Assembly: GCA_963835135.1 (NCBI GenBank)
Contig: CAWIEF010000001.1
Span: 62,001 to 126,000, forward strand
Source of the DNA: JAVVHH01 sp963835135
Lineage (GTDB): Bacteria > Pseudomonadota > Alphaproteobacteria > Acetobacterales > Acetobacteraceae
Direction: 5' to 3'
Length of the DNA: 64,000 nucleotides
Shown: one piece after another, positions 42,518 to 51,283 of the stretch
Layout of the letters: each line of letters starts with the position of its first letter
How positions within the stretch are numbered: position 1 is the stretch's first letter
Notes under the pieces: model-generated
Database searches by the model: none
Told to the model about the DNA's origin: nothing
What the model saw: the letters and a program-made list of their open reading frames with translations, nothing else
Made by a program: the position numbers and the translations under genes

Positions 42518-43731
42518 GCCAGCACGCCCGCCTGCTTCAGCGTCGTGATCTCGTCCGGCCCATAGCCCAATTCGGCCAGCACGTCCGCGCCGTGCTGCCC
42601 GACCGCGGGCGGCGTGTGGCGCAGGGCGAAGCCATGACCGGACAGGTGCACCGGCGAGCCCACCGTGCCCAATCTGTCCCCAGTCGGCTGCGCCGCATCG
42701 ACCAGCATGCCGTTGATCGCCGTCTGCGGGTCACGGAGCGCTTCGGCCAGGCTGCGCACCGGGGCGCACAGGATGTCCCGCGCTTCCAGCGCCGCGATCC
42801 AGGACGCGGTGGTCCCGGTCAGGAAATGCGCCCGCAGCACGTCGTGCAGCGTCGTGCGGTTCTGCATCGACAGCGCGAAGGTGCAGAACCGCGGATCCGC
42901 CGACAGGTCCGGCAACCCGACGGCGAGCGAGATCTCCCGCAGCGGGTTCTGCTTGAACGCCCCGACCACCACCAGCGCGCCATCGCTGGTGGCAAAAGCC
43001 CCGTTGTGCGGCAGCGCGCCCCAGGAGAAATCCACCCCCCGCATCAGCGCCATCGACGCCTCCTGCATCTGCATCGCCAGCATCGAGTCATACAGCGACA
43101 CCTCGACCTTCTGCCCCTCCCCGGTCCGCTCCCGGTGCAGCAGCGCGAGCAGGATGCCCTGCACCATGTGCATGCCGGCCGAATAGTCGGCCAGCGACGT
43201 CGGATAGATCGTGAGCGGGTCCGTCGGATCGCATTTGCGCGCCATGACGCCGCTCAGCGCCTGGGCGAGGATGTCCTGCCCACCCTTGTGCGCATACGGC
43301 CCCGCGCTGCCGTAGCCGGTGCCTTCCGCGTAGATCAGGCGCGGGTACTGCGCGTGCAGCGCGTCCCATCCCAAGCCCATCCGGTCCATCACGCCGGCGC
43401 GGAAATTGTTCGCCACCACGTCTGCCGCCTCGAGCAGCCGATGCACCACGGCCTTGCCCTCGGGCGATTTCAGGTCCAGCGCGATCGAGCGCTTGTTGCG
43501 GTTGAGCGAGGAGAACACCGGGTTCTGCGGCCCGGCCGGATCGTCGCCGATGGACCAGCGCGAGAGATCACCGGCGCCGATCCGCTCGATCTTGATCACG
43601 TCGGCGCCGTAATCGCCCAGCATCTGCGTACAGCACGGGCCCATCATGACCTGCGTGAAATCGACCACCCGCACGCCGGTCAGCGGCTGCAAGGTGCCGG
43701 CGGCGGCCGGGCGGGGTGCGAGCATGTTCAT
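42514..43731 (-). CDS. CaiB/BaiF family (class III) CoA-transferase
   Basis: Moves CoA between carboxylic acids through an aspartyl-enzyme intermediate; 405 residues, normal length. Family motifs: LTGVRVVDFTQVMMGP near the start, ADVIKIE, NRNKRSIALDLKSPEG, and VEVSLYDSML with the likely catalytic aspartate. The C-terminal half has APVRSLAEAL and LPHNGAF. ATG at 43731 overlaps the FAD-oxidoreductase stop (ATGA). Acyl donor and acceptor are unknown; formate, oxalate, succinate and carnitine-type acids are all used in the family. Confidence 0.92.
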   Translation of the reverse strand: MNMLAPRPAAAGTLQPLTGVRVVDFTQVMMGPCCTQMLGDYGADVIKIERIGAGDLSRWSIGDDPAGPQNPVFSSLNRNKRSIALDLKSPEGKAVVHRLLEAADVVANNFRAGVMDRMGLGWDALHAQYPRLIYAEGTGYGSAGPYAHKGGQDILAQALSGVMARKCDPTDPLTIYPTSLADYSAGMHMVQGILLALLHRERTGEGQKVEVSLYDSMLAMQMQEASMALMRGVDFSWGALPHNGAFATSDGALVVVGAFKQNPLREISLAVGLPDLSADPRFCTFALSMQNRTTLHDVLRAHFLTGTTASWIAALEARDILCAPVRSLAEALRDPQTAINGMLVDAAQPTGDRLGTVGSPVHLSGHGFALRHTPPAVGQHGADVLAELGYGPDEITTLKQAGVLA

Positions 43732-45026
43732 GCCGCCTGCTCCACCTTCATCTCCGCACCCGGGTCGGCTCCGGCCGCGACCAGGCGCCGTTGCAGCGTG
43801 CCGACGTCGATGCTCCGCACCTTGGTTCCCGCCTCCAGCGCCATGGCCGCCGCGATGCCGGCCGCCTCGCCCATCGCCATGCAGGGCGGGATCTCGCGCG
43901 AGATCTTCTGCGCCGGCGGCGTCGCCGAATAGTGCCGCCCGGCCACCAGCAGACCCTCCACCTCGAGCGGCACGAGGGCGCGGAACGGCGTGTAATAGTC
44001 GCGGCCCCGCGCGATGCTGTCGGTGAAGCGGCGACGTCCGGTGATGTCCTCCTTGGTCACGACATACTCGCCCTCCAGCATCCTGGTCTGCCGCACGCCG
44101 GTCTGCGGCGCGACATCGACCACGTAGCAATCGCGGAACCCGGGCAGATGCGTCCGCACGTGATCCACCATGGCGTGGATGCGCTTGCGGCCCTCGAACT
44201 CGGCCCGCGTCAGGTCCGCCACCGTCAGCCCGTCGAGCCCCGTCATATGCGGGCAGTTGCACCACACCACGCCCGGCAAAGGCGTCTTCAGCCACCAATA
44301 ATCCCACGATCCACCGATGATCCGGCGCGCCTCGAGATCCAGCACCCGGTGCCGCTCCGGCTCCTCGAACTGGAACCGCTCCGCCTCGTCGGTGTCGACC
44401 CCGCCCAGCCGGAACACCGTCGTGACCATGTAGGAGTCGCGCGAGAACCGCGCGCCGGCCGAGACCGCCACGTCGAGATCGCCGGTCGTGTCGATCACGA
44501 CCGGCCCGAGTATGGCCTGCCGCCCCTCCTTGCTCTCGGTCAGCACGCCGGTGATGCGCCCATCCTCCACCAGCGCGCCCGCGAACTGCGAGTGCAGCCG
44601 CAAGTCGATCCCGGCCTCGGCCACCATGTCGTCGCTGGCGCGCTTCCAGCCATCCGGGTCGAACGCGACGGCGTAGCAGATCGGGTGCGGCTTGGTGCGC
44701 GTGTTGAAGTCGAACAGGCCCCAGCGCGACCATTTGCGGAACATGGCGGGGTCATGGCCGCGCTCGTGCTCCGGCGGATAGATCGCCAGGCCGCGGACGC
44801 GCATGCGCTCCACCAGCTCGGCGCACAGCCCGCGCACCGTGATCTCCGACCCGGCGCACATGTCGTCCAGCACGAGCACCATGCCGCCCGAGGCAAGCCC
44901 GCCGAGATACGGGTAGCGCTCGACCAGGCAGACGCTCGCGCCTTGCCGCGCCGCCGCCACGGCCGCGCACATGCCGGCGGGGCCACCGCCGACGACGACG
45001 ACATCGGCCCGCGCGGCCACCGGCAC
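43728..45026 (-). CDS. FAD-dependent oxidoreductase (FAD_oxidored family)
   Basis: Flavoprotein of 432 residues. The dinucleotide-binding motif VVVVGGGPAGM is at the N-terminus, followed by VCLVERYPYLGGLASGG. IDTTGDLDVAV and a C-terminal PCMAMGEAAGIAAAMAL complete the FAD site. This family often carries an extra cysteine or iron–sulphur feature and is found with carbohydrate or amine catabolism genes; its reaction is not defined. GTG at 45026 is preceded in frame by a stop a short distance upstream. It lies between the importer and CoA-transferase genes, consistent with oxidation of the imported substrate. Confidence 0.87.
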   Translation of the reverse strand: MPVAARADVVVVGGGPAGMCAAVAAARQGASVCLVERYPYLGGLASGGMVLVLDDMCAGSEITVRGLCAELVERMRVRGLAIYPPEHERGHDPAMFRKWSRWGLFDFNTRTKPHPICYAVAFDPDGWKRASDDMVAEAGIDLRLHSQFAGALVEDGRITGVLTESKEGRQAILGPVVIDTTGDLDVAVSAGARFSRDSYMVTTVFRLGGVDTDEAERFQFEEPERHRVLDLEARRIIGGSWDYWWLKTPLPGVVWCNCPHMTGLDGLTVADLTRAEFEGRKRIHAMVDHVRTHLPGFRDCYVVDVAPQTGVRQTRMLEGEYVVTKEDITGRRRFTDSIARGRDYYTPFRALVPLEVEGLLVAGRHYSATPPAQKISREIPPCMAMGEAAGIAAAMALEAGTKVRSIDVGTLQRRLVAAGADPGAEMKVEQAA

Positions 45027-45079
45027 GGTCCGGGCCGGCTCGGAAACGGAGTTCTAACGGCATCGCAGGGAACTCCCGG

Positions 45080-45916
45080 TCATTGCGGCGCCCAGCGGAC
45101 GCACGAGCGCTCGATCAGGCGGATAAGAAGGAAGAAGGCGACCGAGAACACCGACCCGGTCACCACCGTCGCATACAGCAGCGCGCTGTCGAAGTTGTAG
45201 GTGGCCTGGATGATCAGAGCGCCGATCCCCTCCTGCGAGCCGATCCACTCGCCCACGATGGCCCCCACCGTCGCCGTCGACGCCGCGATCTTTAGCGCCG
45301 AGAACAGATACGGCACCGAGGTCGGCACCCGCAGCCGCCAGAACACCTCCCGCTTGGTCGCCGACAGCACATGCATCAGCTCCATCGCCTGCGGGCTGAC
45401 CGCCTCCAGCCCGCGCACCATGTTCACCAGCGTCGGGAAGAAGCAGATCACCGCCGCGATGGCGATTTTGGGCGCCATGCCGTTGCCCAGCAGCAGCACC
45501 AGGATCGGCGCCTTGGCCACCACCGGCACCGAGTTGAGCAGCACGATGATCGGGAAGAACGCCAGCTCCACCATCTTGCGATGCACGAACAGCGTCGCGA
45601 TCGCGATGGCCGCGAGGTTGCCGAGGAGGAAGCCGCACACCGCCTCGATCGCCGTCGGCACCAGATTGGCCCACAGCACCGGCGCCTTGGACACCAGGGT
45701 CGCCGCCACGACCTGCGGCGCCGGCGCGATGAACGGCTTGACGTCGAAGACGGCGATCAGCGCCCACCATAGCGCCAGCAACGCCGCCGCGCCCGCCAGC
45801 GGCATGACCCGGCGCACCCACCGGTCCCGCCGCTGCCGTTGCCGCCACGCCGCCCGCGCGTCGGTGTCCGCCACCGCCGCCACGGGCAGCCCGGCGAGGC
45901 TCGCCTCCGACGGCAT
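45080..45916 (-). CDS. ABC transporter permease, SsuC/TauC-like
   Basis: Inner-membrane permease of 278 residues with six predicted helices. The BPD_transp_1 EAA-loop is visible as LSATKREVFWRLRVPTSVPYL, and the next segment GAIVGEWIGSQEGIGALI is characteristic of the nitrate/sulfonate/taurine group. ATG at 45916 overlaps the ATPase stop (TGATG). With the two genes upstream it forms a complete NMT1-type importer. Confidence 0.92.
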   Translation of the reverse strand: MPSEASLAGLPVAAVADTDARAAWRQRQRRDRWVRRVMPLAGAAALLALWWALIAVFDVKPFIAPAPQVVAATLVSKAPVLWANLVPTAIEAVCGFLLGNLAAIAIATLFVHRKMVELAFFPIIVLLNSVPVVAKAPILVLLLGNGMAPKIAIAAVICFFPTLVNMVRGLEAVSPQAMELMHVLSATKREVFWRLRVPTSVPYLFSALKIAASTATVGAIVGEWIGSQEGIGALIIQATYNFDSALLYATVVTGSVFSVAFFLLIRLIERSCVRWAPQ

Positions 45917-46719
45917 CAGCAGCCTTCCAACGTCGCGCGCAAATGCGCGGCCAAGGCGGTGAACGCCGGCGTTTCGCGCATCGCCAGGCGGCGCGGCGTC
46001 GGCAGGTCCACGGCCACCATCTCCCGCAGGCGCCCAGGCCGGGCTGCGAGGACCATGACCTGCTGGCCGAGAAAGGCGGCCTCGGCGATGGAGTGGGTGA
46101 CGAACAGGATCGTCGTCCCGGTCTCCGCCCAGACGCTCAACAACTCCTCGTTCAGCCGGTCGCGCGTGATCTCGTCCAGCGCGCCGAACGGCTCGTCCAT
46201 GAGCAGGACCCGCGGGCCACCCAGCAGCGCCCGCGCGATGGACACGCGCTGCCGCATGCCGCCCGATAGTTCATGCGGCAGCGCCTTTTCCCACCCGGCT
46301 AGCCCCACCAGCGCCAGCAACTCCTCGGCACTGCGCGCCCCGGCGACGCGATGCCGCCCGACCTGCAGCGGCAGCCGCACGTTGTCGATCACGTTGCGCC
46401 ACGGCAGCAACGTCGCGTCCTGGAACACGAACCCGATCTCGCGCCGCTCCCGCGCCACCGCCGGCGCCGCTCCGAGCACGCGCACGCTCCCCGTCGTCGG
46501 CTGGATGATGTCCGCCACCAGGCGCAGCAGCGTGGATTTACCGCAGCCGGACGGACCCAGCAGCGTCAGGAACGCGCCCTGCGGCAGCGTCAGCGACACA
46601 TCCTGCAGCGCCGTGATCTCCGACCGGTCGGTCATGAAGCTGACCCCGGCGCGGCGCAACTCGACGGCCGGAACGCCGGTCTCCGTCTCCGGGCGCTGCA
46701 GGACGGACGCTTGGATCAT
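45916..46719 (-). CDS. ABC transporter ATP-binding protein, SsuB/TauB-like
   Basis: ATPase of 267 residues. Walker A GPSGCGKST, Q-loop FVFQDATLLPWRNVIDNV, signature LSGGMRQR and Walker B VLLMDEPFGALDEITR, then the H-loop FVTHSIAEA. The LPWRNV and FGALD motifs mark the nitrate/sulfonate/taurine class. ATG at 46719 overlaps the stop of the substrate-binding gene (TGATG). Confidence 0.93.
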   Translation of the reverse strand: MIQASVLQRPETETGVPAVELRRAGVSFMTDRSEITALQDVSLTLPQGAFLTLLGPSGCGKSTLLRLVADIIQPTTGSVRVLGAAPAVARERREIGFVFQDATLLPWRNVIDNVRLPLQVGRHRVAGARSAEELLALVGLAGWEKALPHELSGGMRQRVSIARALLGGPRVLLMDEPFGALDEITRDRLNEELLSVWAETGTTILFVTHSIAEAAFLGQQVMVLAARPGRLREMVAVDLPTPRRLAMRETPAFTALAAHLRATLEGC

Positions 46720-47720
46720 CAGCCCAGTTTCGGCCGGGCGCCGGTGGTCGCCTCCAGGATGGACGTGGTCATCACCTCGTCCACGGTCGGCACGCGCTTG
46801 GTGAACTGCCCGAGGCCGGCATACAGGTCGATCTGCTCCTGCCACACGGCCCGGTCCATCGCGCCATAGCCGGCCAATTTGGTGTGCTCGTCGAACGAGT
46901 AGTCGAGCATCACGTCCGCCGCGGCGCGCTCGTCTGCGGCGACGAGGTTGGGATACGCCTTGACCAATAGCGCCACTGCCTCGTCCCGGTGCTCCCAAGC
47001 ATGGGCCCAGCCCTTGGAGCTCGCGCGCAGGAATTTCTCGAGCAGCGCCGGCTGCTTGGCGATGGTGTCGGGCGTCGCGTAATACGGGTTGGCGTAGAGC
47101 TGCACCCCCGTGTCCCACAGCCGCAGCGTGACCCGGTCCGGCCCCAGCACTTTCAGCGCGGTCGTATTGGTCAGCCAGCCCGTCACGACGTCGACTTGCC
47201 CCGTCATGATCGACGTCATGTCGGAACCGATCGTGATGATCTGCACGTCCTTGGCGTCGATGTCGTTCTTCTTCAACAACGCCCGCAGCAGAACCGCGCC
47301 GGTTGCCTGGATGCCGACCTTCTTGCCGCGGAAATCGGCCGCGCTGTGCACCGGCGCCCGCGGCAGCGAGAAAAAGGCGTACGGATGCTTCTGCGCCGAC
47401 ACGGCGAAGCAACGAACCGGCAGATCCTGCGACGCCGCCAGCATCAGCGACGGCGAGGACGACACCTGCCCCACCGCGCTACGCCCCGATGCCACGCCGG
47501 CGATGCCATCGTTGTTCGGCCCGCCCGGCACGATCTTCAGCTCGAGGCCTTCCTCGGCGAAGTAGCCGAGCTGCTGCGCCACGACCTCGCCGAGCTGGTT
47601 GCCGCCGCCGATCCATCCGAGCTGCATCTCGATCGGCTGCAACGACGCAGCACGGGCCGCCCGCGTGCCGATTGCCGTCGCAACGCCGGCAGCCATCAGG
47701 GTTCGACGGGGAAGCATCAT
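46719..47720 (-). CDS. NMT1/SsuA-like periplasmic substrate-binding protein
   Basis: Periplasmic binding protein of 333 residues. The signal region is MMLPRRTLMAAGVATAIG with a cleavage-type ARAAS. The mature part begins IEMQLGWIGGGNQLG and has the NMT1 features GYFAEEGLELKIVPGG, DFRGKKVGIQ and the hinge MTGQVDVVTGWLTN. NMT1-like proteins bind nitrate, sulfonates, pyrimidine precursors or aromatic acids. ATG at 47720 is followed by a second ATG at 47717. It is the first gene of the leftward operon and is divergent from a second NMT1 system. Confidence 0.9.
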   Translation of the reverse strand: MMLPRRTLMAAGVATAIGTRAARAASLQPIEMQLGWIGGGNQLGEVVAQQLGYFAEEGLELKIVPGGPNNDGIAGVASGRSAVGQVSSSPSLMLAASQDLPVRCFAVSAQKHPYAFFSLPRAPVHSAADFRGKKVGIQATGAVLLRALLKKNDIDAKDVQIITIGSDMTSIMTGQVDVVTGWLTNTTALKVLGPDRVTLRLWDTGVQLYANPYYATPDTIAKQPALLEKFLRASSKGWAHAWEHRDEAVALLVKAYPNLVAADERAAADVMLDYSFDEHTKLAGYGAMDRAVWQEQIDLYAGLGQFTKRVPTVDEVMTTSILEATTGARPKLG

Positions 47721-47841
47721 GGCACGCTGCCTTTCTGTATGCAGCCGATACGCTGCCATGCAGGAGCGATGCTGAATAGCGCTTTCCCGCGCTTATTGCG
47801 CCGCCGAGAAAGCAGCGGAGCAGACGAGGCCCAGCCTGGGG

Positions 47842-47856
47842 GGCACAATTCTTGCT
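47842..47856 (+). promoter_or_regulatory. Sigma-54 (-24/-12) promoter of the rightward operon
   Basis: GGCACAATTCTTGCT matches the sigma-54 consensus GGCAC-N5-TTGCW exactly, with GG and GC separated by the required ten bases. Transcription should start about 12 bases after the GC, near 47867, giving a leader of about 20 bases with GGAAGG before the ATG at 47888. Sigma-54 promoters usually need an activator such as NtrC; none is encoded in the window. Confidence 0.8.
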
Positions 47857-47887
47857 AAAACAATCCCGTTCAAACGGAAGGTCTTTG

Positions 47888-48832
47888 ATGCTCCCCAGCC
47901 GCCGTCATCTCCTTCTAGGCGCTCTCGCCGCGCCAGCCCTCCTGAGGCAGGCGCGGGCAGCAACCGTCGTCAAGGTCGGGACGCTCAAGCTGATCCACTC
48001 GATCACTCCCCACTTCTATGAGCGCTTCGTGCCGGCGGGTACCAGCGTGCAGATCGTTCCGTTCGAAAGTCCGACCGACAGCAAGGATGCGGTGGTCAGC
48101 GGCTCCGTCGACTTCGCCACCTTCGGCATCGCCGCCGGTATCCTGGCCGCCGCACAGCATCAGCCGGTCGTCGTCATCGCCTCGGCCTGCGACAAAGGCA
48201 TGGCCATCGTCGCCGGCAAGAACAGCACGATCGACAAGCTTGCCGATCTAAAGGGCAAGCGGGTCGCGATCTGGCCGGGTTCGACGCAAGAGGTGTTCGT
48301 GCTCGACCGCCTGCGGATGAATGGCATGTCGGTGCGCGACATCACGCCGGTGCGGGTGTCGTTCAGCGAGATGAACGCAGCCCTCGCCCGCGGTGACGTG
48401 GACGCCTATGTCGGCGCCGAGCCCGCGCCCTCCGTGTCCGTCAGCACCGGCGTCGGCAAGATCGTGGAGTTCCCGTATTCAACGCCGATGGGCAGCCTCA
48501 ACATGATCTTGGCCACCAGTCGCGAGACGGTCGAGACGCGGCCAGATCTGTGCAAGCAGATGGTCTCGCTCCAGCGCCAGGCCAGCCTGTTCGCCATGCA
48601 GCATCCCGACGAGATGGTCGCGATGACCGTCGCCAAGCTCGGCATGCAAAAGGCCGCGGTCGAGCTGGCCGTGTCGAACGTGGACCTGAACTGGCAGATG
48701 ACGCCGCAGATGATCCAGCAATCCAAGACGTACGCCGAGCAGATGCTGGCGCTCAAGCAGATCCGCGCCATGCCGGATTTCTCGACGTTCTTCGACACCA
48801 AGTTCTCCGACGAGGTCGCCAAGGCGGCCTGA
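47888..48832 (+). CDS. Second NMT1-type periplasmic substrate-binding protein
   Basis: Binding protein of 314 residues. The signal is MLPSRRHLLLGALAAPALL with ARAA at the cleavage site; SRRHLLLG also fits a twin-arginine signal. The mature chain has VVKVGTLKLIHSI, VSGSVDFATFGIAAG, LADLKGKRVAIWPGS and a C-terminal helix pair. ATG at 47888 follows GGAAGG; TTG at 47852 would lie inside the sigma-54 promoter and is rejected. It starts a ten-gene co-directional run with very short or overlapping junctions. Ligand unknown. Confidence 0.9.
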   Translation: MLPSRRHLLLGALAAPALLRQARAATVVKVGTLKLIHSITPHFYERFVPAGTSVQIVPFESPTDSKDAVVSGSVDFATFGIAAGILAAAQHQPVVVIASACDKGMAIVAGKNSTIDKLADLKGKRVAIWPGSTQEVFVLDRLRMNGMSVRDITPVRVSFSEMNAALARGDVDAYVGAEPAPSVSVSTGVGKIVEFPYSTPMGSLNMILATSRETVETRPDLCKQMVSLQRQASLFAMQHPDEMVAMTVAKLGMQKAAVELAVSNVDLNWQMTPQMIQQSKTYAEQMLALKQIRAMPDFSTFFDTKFSDEVAKAA

Positions 48833-49650
48833 TGGGCGTCACGCTGCAAACGACTACGACGGCGTCGCCCCCCAGGGTTCCGGGTCAGCGGCGCTGGCTC
48901 GGGCTCGTTGTGCCGGCCGCGCTGCTGCTCGGCTGGTGGGCGGTGACGCGCAATAGCCAGTATGGGCTCATCCCGTCGCCCGGCGAGGTCGTCTCCGCGC
49001 TGGTGGACCTCGCGGCCGGGAACGAGGGCGACGCGTTCAGCGGCAGCCTGCCGGGGCACATCCTAGCCTCGGTGGAGCGGGTCTATGGCGCCTTCCTGCT
49101 GGCCTGCCTGGCCGCGCTGCCGCTCGGTCTCCTGATCGGGCGGTCCCGGCTCGCCCACGTGCTGCTCGATCCGCTGCTGCAGGTGTTACGGCCGATCCCG
49201 GTGACGGCCTGGTTGCCGATGTCGATGATCCTGTTCGGGCTGGGGGCACGCTCGGCGTTCTTCCTGGTGGCCCTCGGCGCGTTCTTCCCGATCCTGGTCA
49301 ACACCATCTTCGCCGTCCGCAGCGTCGAGCCCCGCCTGTTCGAGGCGGCCGCCATGCTCGGCGTGTCCCGCACCAAGATGTTCCCCGTCGTCGTGCTCCC
49401 CGCGTCGCTCCCGGGCATTTTCACCGGATTGCGGCTGGGGCTCGGCTTCGCCTGGGTCGTGATCGTGGTCGGCGAGATGACCGGCGTGCAGACCGGGCTC
49501 GGCGCGATGATCATGGACGCGCGCCAACTCTCGCGCACGGACGTGGTGGTGGCCGGCATGGTGGTGATCGGGGCACTCGGATTTCTGTCCGATCTCGCCG
49601 TCCAGCGTCTCGGGCGCCGCGCGCTGCGCTGGAGCCCGGCCCATGGCTGA
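48832..49650 (+). CDS. ABC transporter permease, SsuC/TauC-like (second system)
   Basis: Inner-membrane permease of 272 residues with six helices. The EAA loop is EAAAMLGVSRTKMFPVVVLPASLPGI, followed by GFAWVVIVVGEMTGVQTGLGAMI. ATG at 48832 overlaps the binding-protein stop (TGATG). It overlaps the ATPase gene by eight bases. Subunit of the second NMT1-type importer. Confidence 0.92.
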   Translation: MGVTLQTTTTASPPRVPGQRRWLGLVVPAALLLGWWAVTRNSQYGLIPSPGEVVSALVDLAAGNEGDAFSGSLPGHILASVERVYGAFLLACLAALPLGLLIGRSRLAHVLLDPLLQVLRPIPVTAWLPMSMILFGLGARSAFFLVALGAFFPILVNTIFAVRSVEPRLFEAAAMLGVSRTKMFPVVVLPASLPGIFTGLRLGLGFAWVVIVVGEMTGVQTGLGAMIMDARQLSRTDVVVAGMVVIGALGFLSDLAVQRLGRRALRWSPAHG

Positions 49651-50404
49651 GCCCCTGCTCCGCATCGAGGCGCTTGGCAAGCGCTACGGCACCGTGGACG
49701 CGCTGCGCGGCGCCGATCTGCTCGCGCAGCGAGGCGAGTTCATCTGCCTGCTCGGCGCGTCCGGCTGCGGCAAATCCACCCTGCTGCGCATCGTGGCCGG
49801 GTTCGAACCGCCGAGCAGCGGCAGGGTGAGCGTGGGCGGGGAACCGGTCAAAGGACCCGGCCCGAACCGCGGCATGGTGTTCCAGGATTACGGCCTGTTT
49901 CCCTGGCTTTCCGTGCGGGACAATATCGGCTTCGGCCCGAGGGCGCGCGGCCTGCCCCGGGCGGAGATCGCTCGCCTGGCCGACCGCTTCGTCGCCATGG
50001 TCGGCCTCGCCCGCTTTGCCGACGCCTACCCGCACCAGCTCTCCGGCGGCATGAAGCAGCGCGTCGCCATCGCGCGCGTGCTCGCCAACGATGCCGAATT
50101 GATGCTGATGGACGAACCGTTCGGCGCGCTGGACGCGATGACGCGCGAGCGGCTGCAGGACGAATTGCTCGGTCTTTGGGCCGAGCGCCGCCTGACCGTC
50201 CTGTTCGTCACTCACGCGATCGAGGAGGCGATCCTGCTCGCGGACCGGGTCATCGTCATGTCGCCCGGCCCCGGCCATATCGTGGCCGACGAGCGCATCG
50301 ACCTGCCCCGGCCGCGCGACGTCGCCTCGCCCGAGTTCAACGAGGTGCGGCGGCGCTTGGCCGCAATGCTGCACTCGGATCACGCAAGACAGGACGCAGC
50401 ATGA
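49643..50404 (+). CDS. ABC transporter ATP-binding protein, SsuB/TauB-like (second system)
   Basis: ATPase of 253 residues. Walker A GASGCGKST, Q-loop MVFQDYGLFPWLSVRDNI, signature LSGGMKQR, Walker B LMLMDEPFGALDAMTR and H-loop FVTHAIEEA place it in the nitrate/sulfonate/taurine class. The C-terminal DLPRPRDVASPEF is also typical. The stop overlaps the ATG of the hydrolase gene (ATGA), so the importer and the hydrolase are translationally coupled. Confidence 0.93.
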   Translation: MAEPLLRIEALGKRYGTVDALRGADLLAQRGEFICLLGASGCGKSTLLRIVAGFEPPSSGRVSVGGEPVKGPGPNRGMVFQDYGLFPWLSVRDNIGFGPRARGLPRAEIARLADRFVAMVGLARFADAYPHQLSGGMKQRVAIARVLANDAELMLMDEPFGALDAMTRERLQDELLGLWAERRLTVLFVTHAIEEAILLADRVIVMSPGPGHIVADERIDLPRPRDVASPEFNEVRRRLAAMLHSDHARQDAA

Positions 50405-51219
50405 TGGACTGGGGCGCCCTGAGCCGGGCGGAACGCGACGCGGCCTACAACAACACCGCCGCCGTCGCCGACAGTGCGGCGCTGAACGCGGCACGCACCG
50501 CCGCGTCGGCCACCTGCCGCGCCGCCTGGCCCGGTTCGCTCGACGTCCCGTACGGCCCGCACGAGCGGCAACGCTGGGACATCTTCCCCGCCGCCGACCC
50601 GGCCGCCCCCTGCTTCGTGTTCATCCACGGCGGCTATTGGCAGCGGAACCGGCGTGAGGATTTCTGCTGCCTCGGTGAGGGTCTCCGCGCCCACGGCTGG
50701 TCGGTCGCGTTGCCCGGCTACACGCTGGCGCCACACGCGACGATGAGCGCCATCGTCAGCGAAATCCACGCCGCGTTGGATTGGCTCGCCCTCCACGGCG
50801 CCGAGCATGGCATCGCCGGGCCGGTGCTGCTCTCCGGCTGGTCGGCCGGCGGACACCTGACCGCGATGGGCCTGGGGCACGACCGCGTCGCCGCCGGGTT
50901 GGCGATCTCGGGCATCTACGAGCTCGGTCCGATCCGCGACACCTATCTGAACGAGGCGTGCCGCCTCACCGACGACGAAATCGTCGCGCTGTCGCCGCTC
51001 CGCCTGCCGCTCGTGCAGAAGCCGCTCGCGATCACCTACGGCACGGCCGAACTGCCGCCGCTCGTCCACGACAGCCGCGCGCTGCACGAACGCCGTGCCG
51101 CCGCGCACGTACCGGGCGCCCTGATCCCCGCCGCGGGAGCCAACCATTTCACCATCGTCGACGAGCTGCGCCGGCCGGACGGTCTGCTGGTGCGAGCGGC
51201 CATCGAGGCCCTCCGCTGA
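50401..51219 (+). CDS. Arylformamidase-like alpha/beta hydrolase
   Basis: Alpha/beta hydrolase of 272 residues. The oxyanion-hole motif HGGYW is at 76–80, the nucleophile Ser148 in GWSAGG, and the C-terminal histidine in AGANHFTIVDEL. This set (HGGYW plus GxSxGG) is shared with kynurenine formamidases and related N-formyl or ester hydrolases. It directly follows an ABC importer and precedes an aspartate-dehydrogenase-like gene, so it may cut an imported amide. No other kynurenine-pathway gene is nearby, so tryptophan breakdown is not supported. ATG at 50401. Confidence 0.85.
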   Translation: MMDWGALSRAERDAAYNNTAAVADSAALNAARTAASATCRAAWPGSLDVPYGPHERQRWDIFPAADPAAPCFVFIHGGYWQRNRREDFCCLGEGLRAHGWSVALPGYTLAPHATMSAIVSEIHAALDWLALHGAEHGIAGPVLLSGWSAGGHLTAMGLGHDRVAAGLAISGIYELGPIRDTYLNEACRLTDDEIVALSPLRLPLVQKPLAITYGTAELPPLVHDSRALHERRAAAHVPGALIPAAGANHFTIVDELRRPDGLLVRAAIEALR

Positions 51220-51283
51220 CCTGGTGTCTGCTGCCGATGCCGGTCGACATGGACGCGACAGCGTCGAATTCCTACACTTCGGC

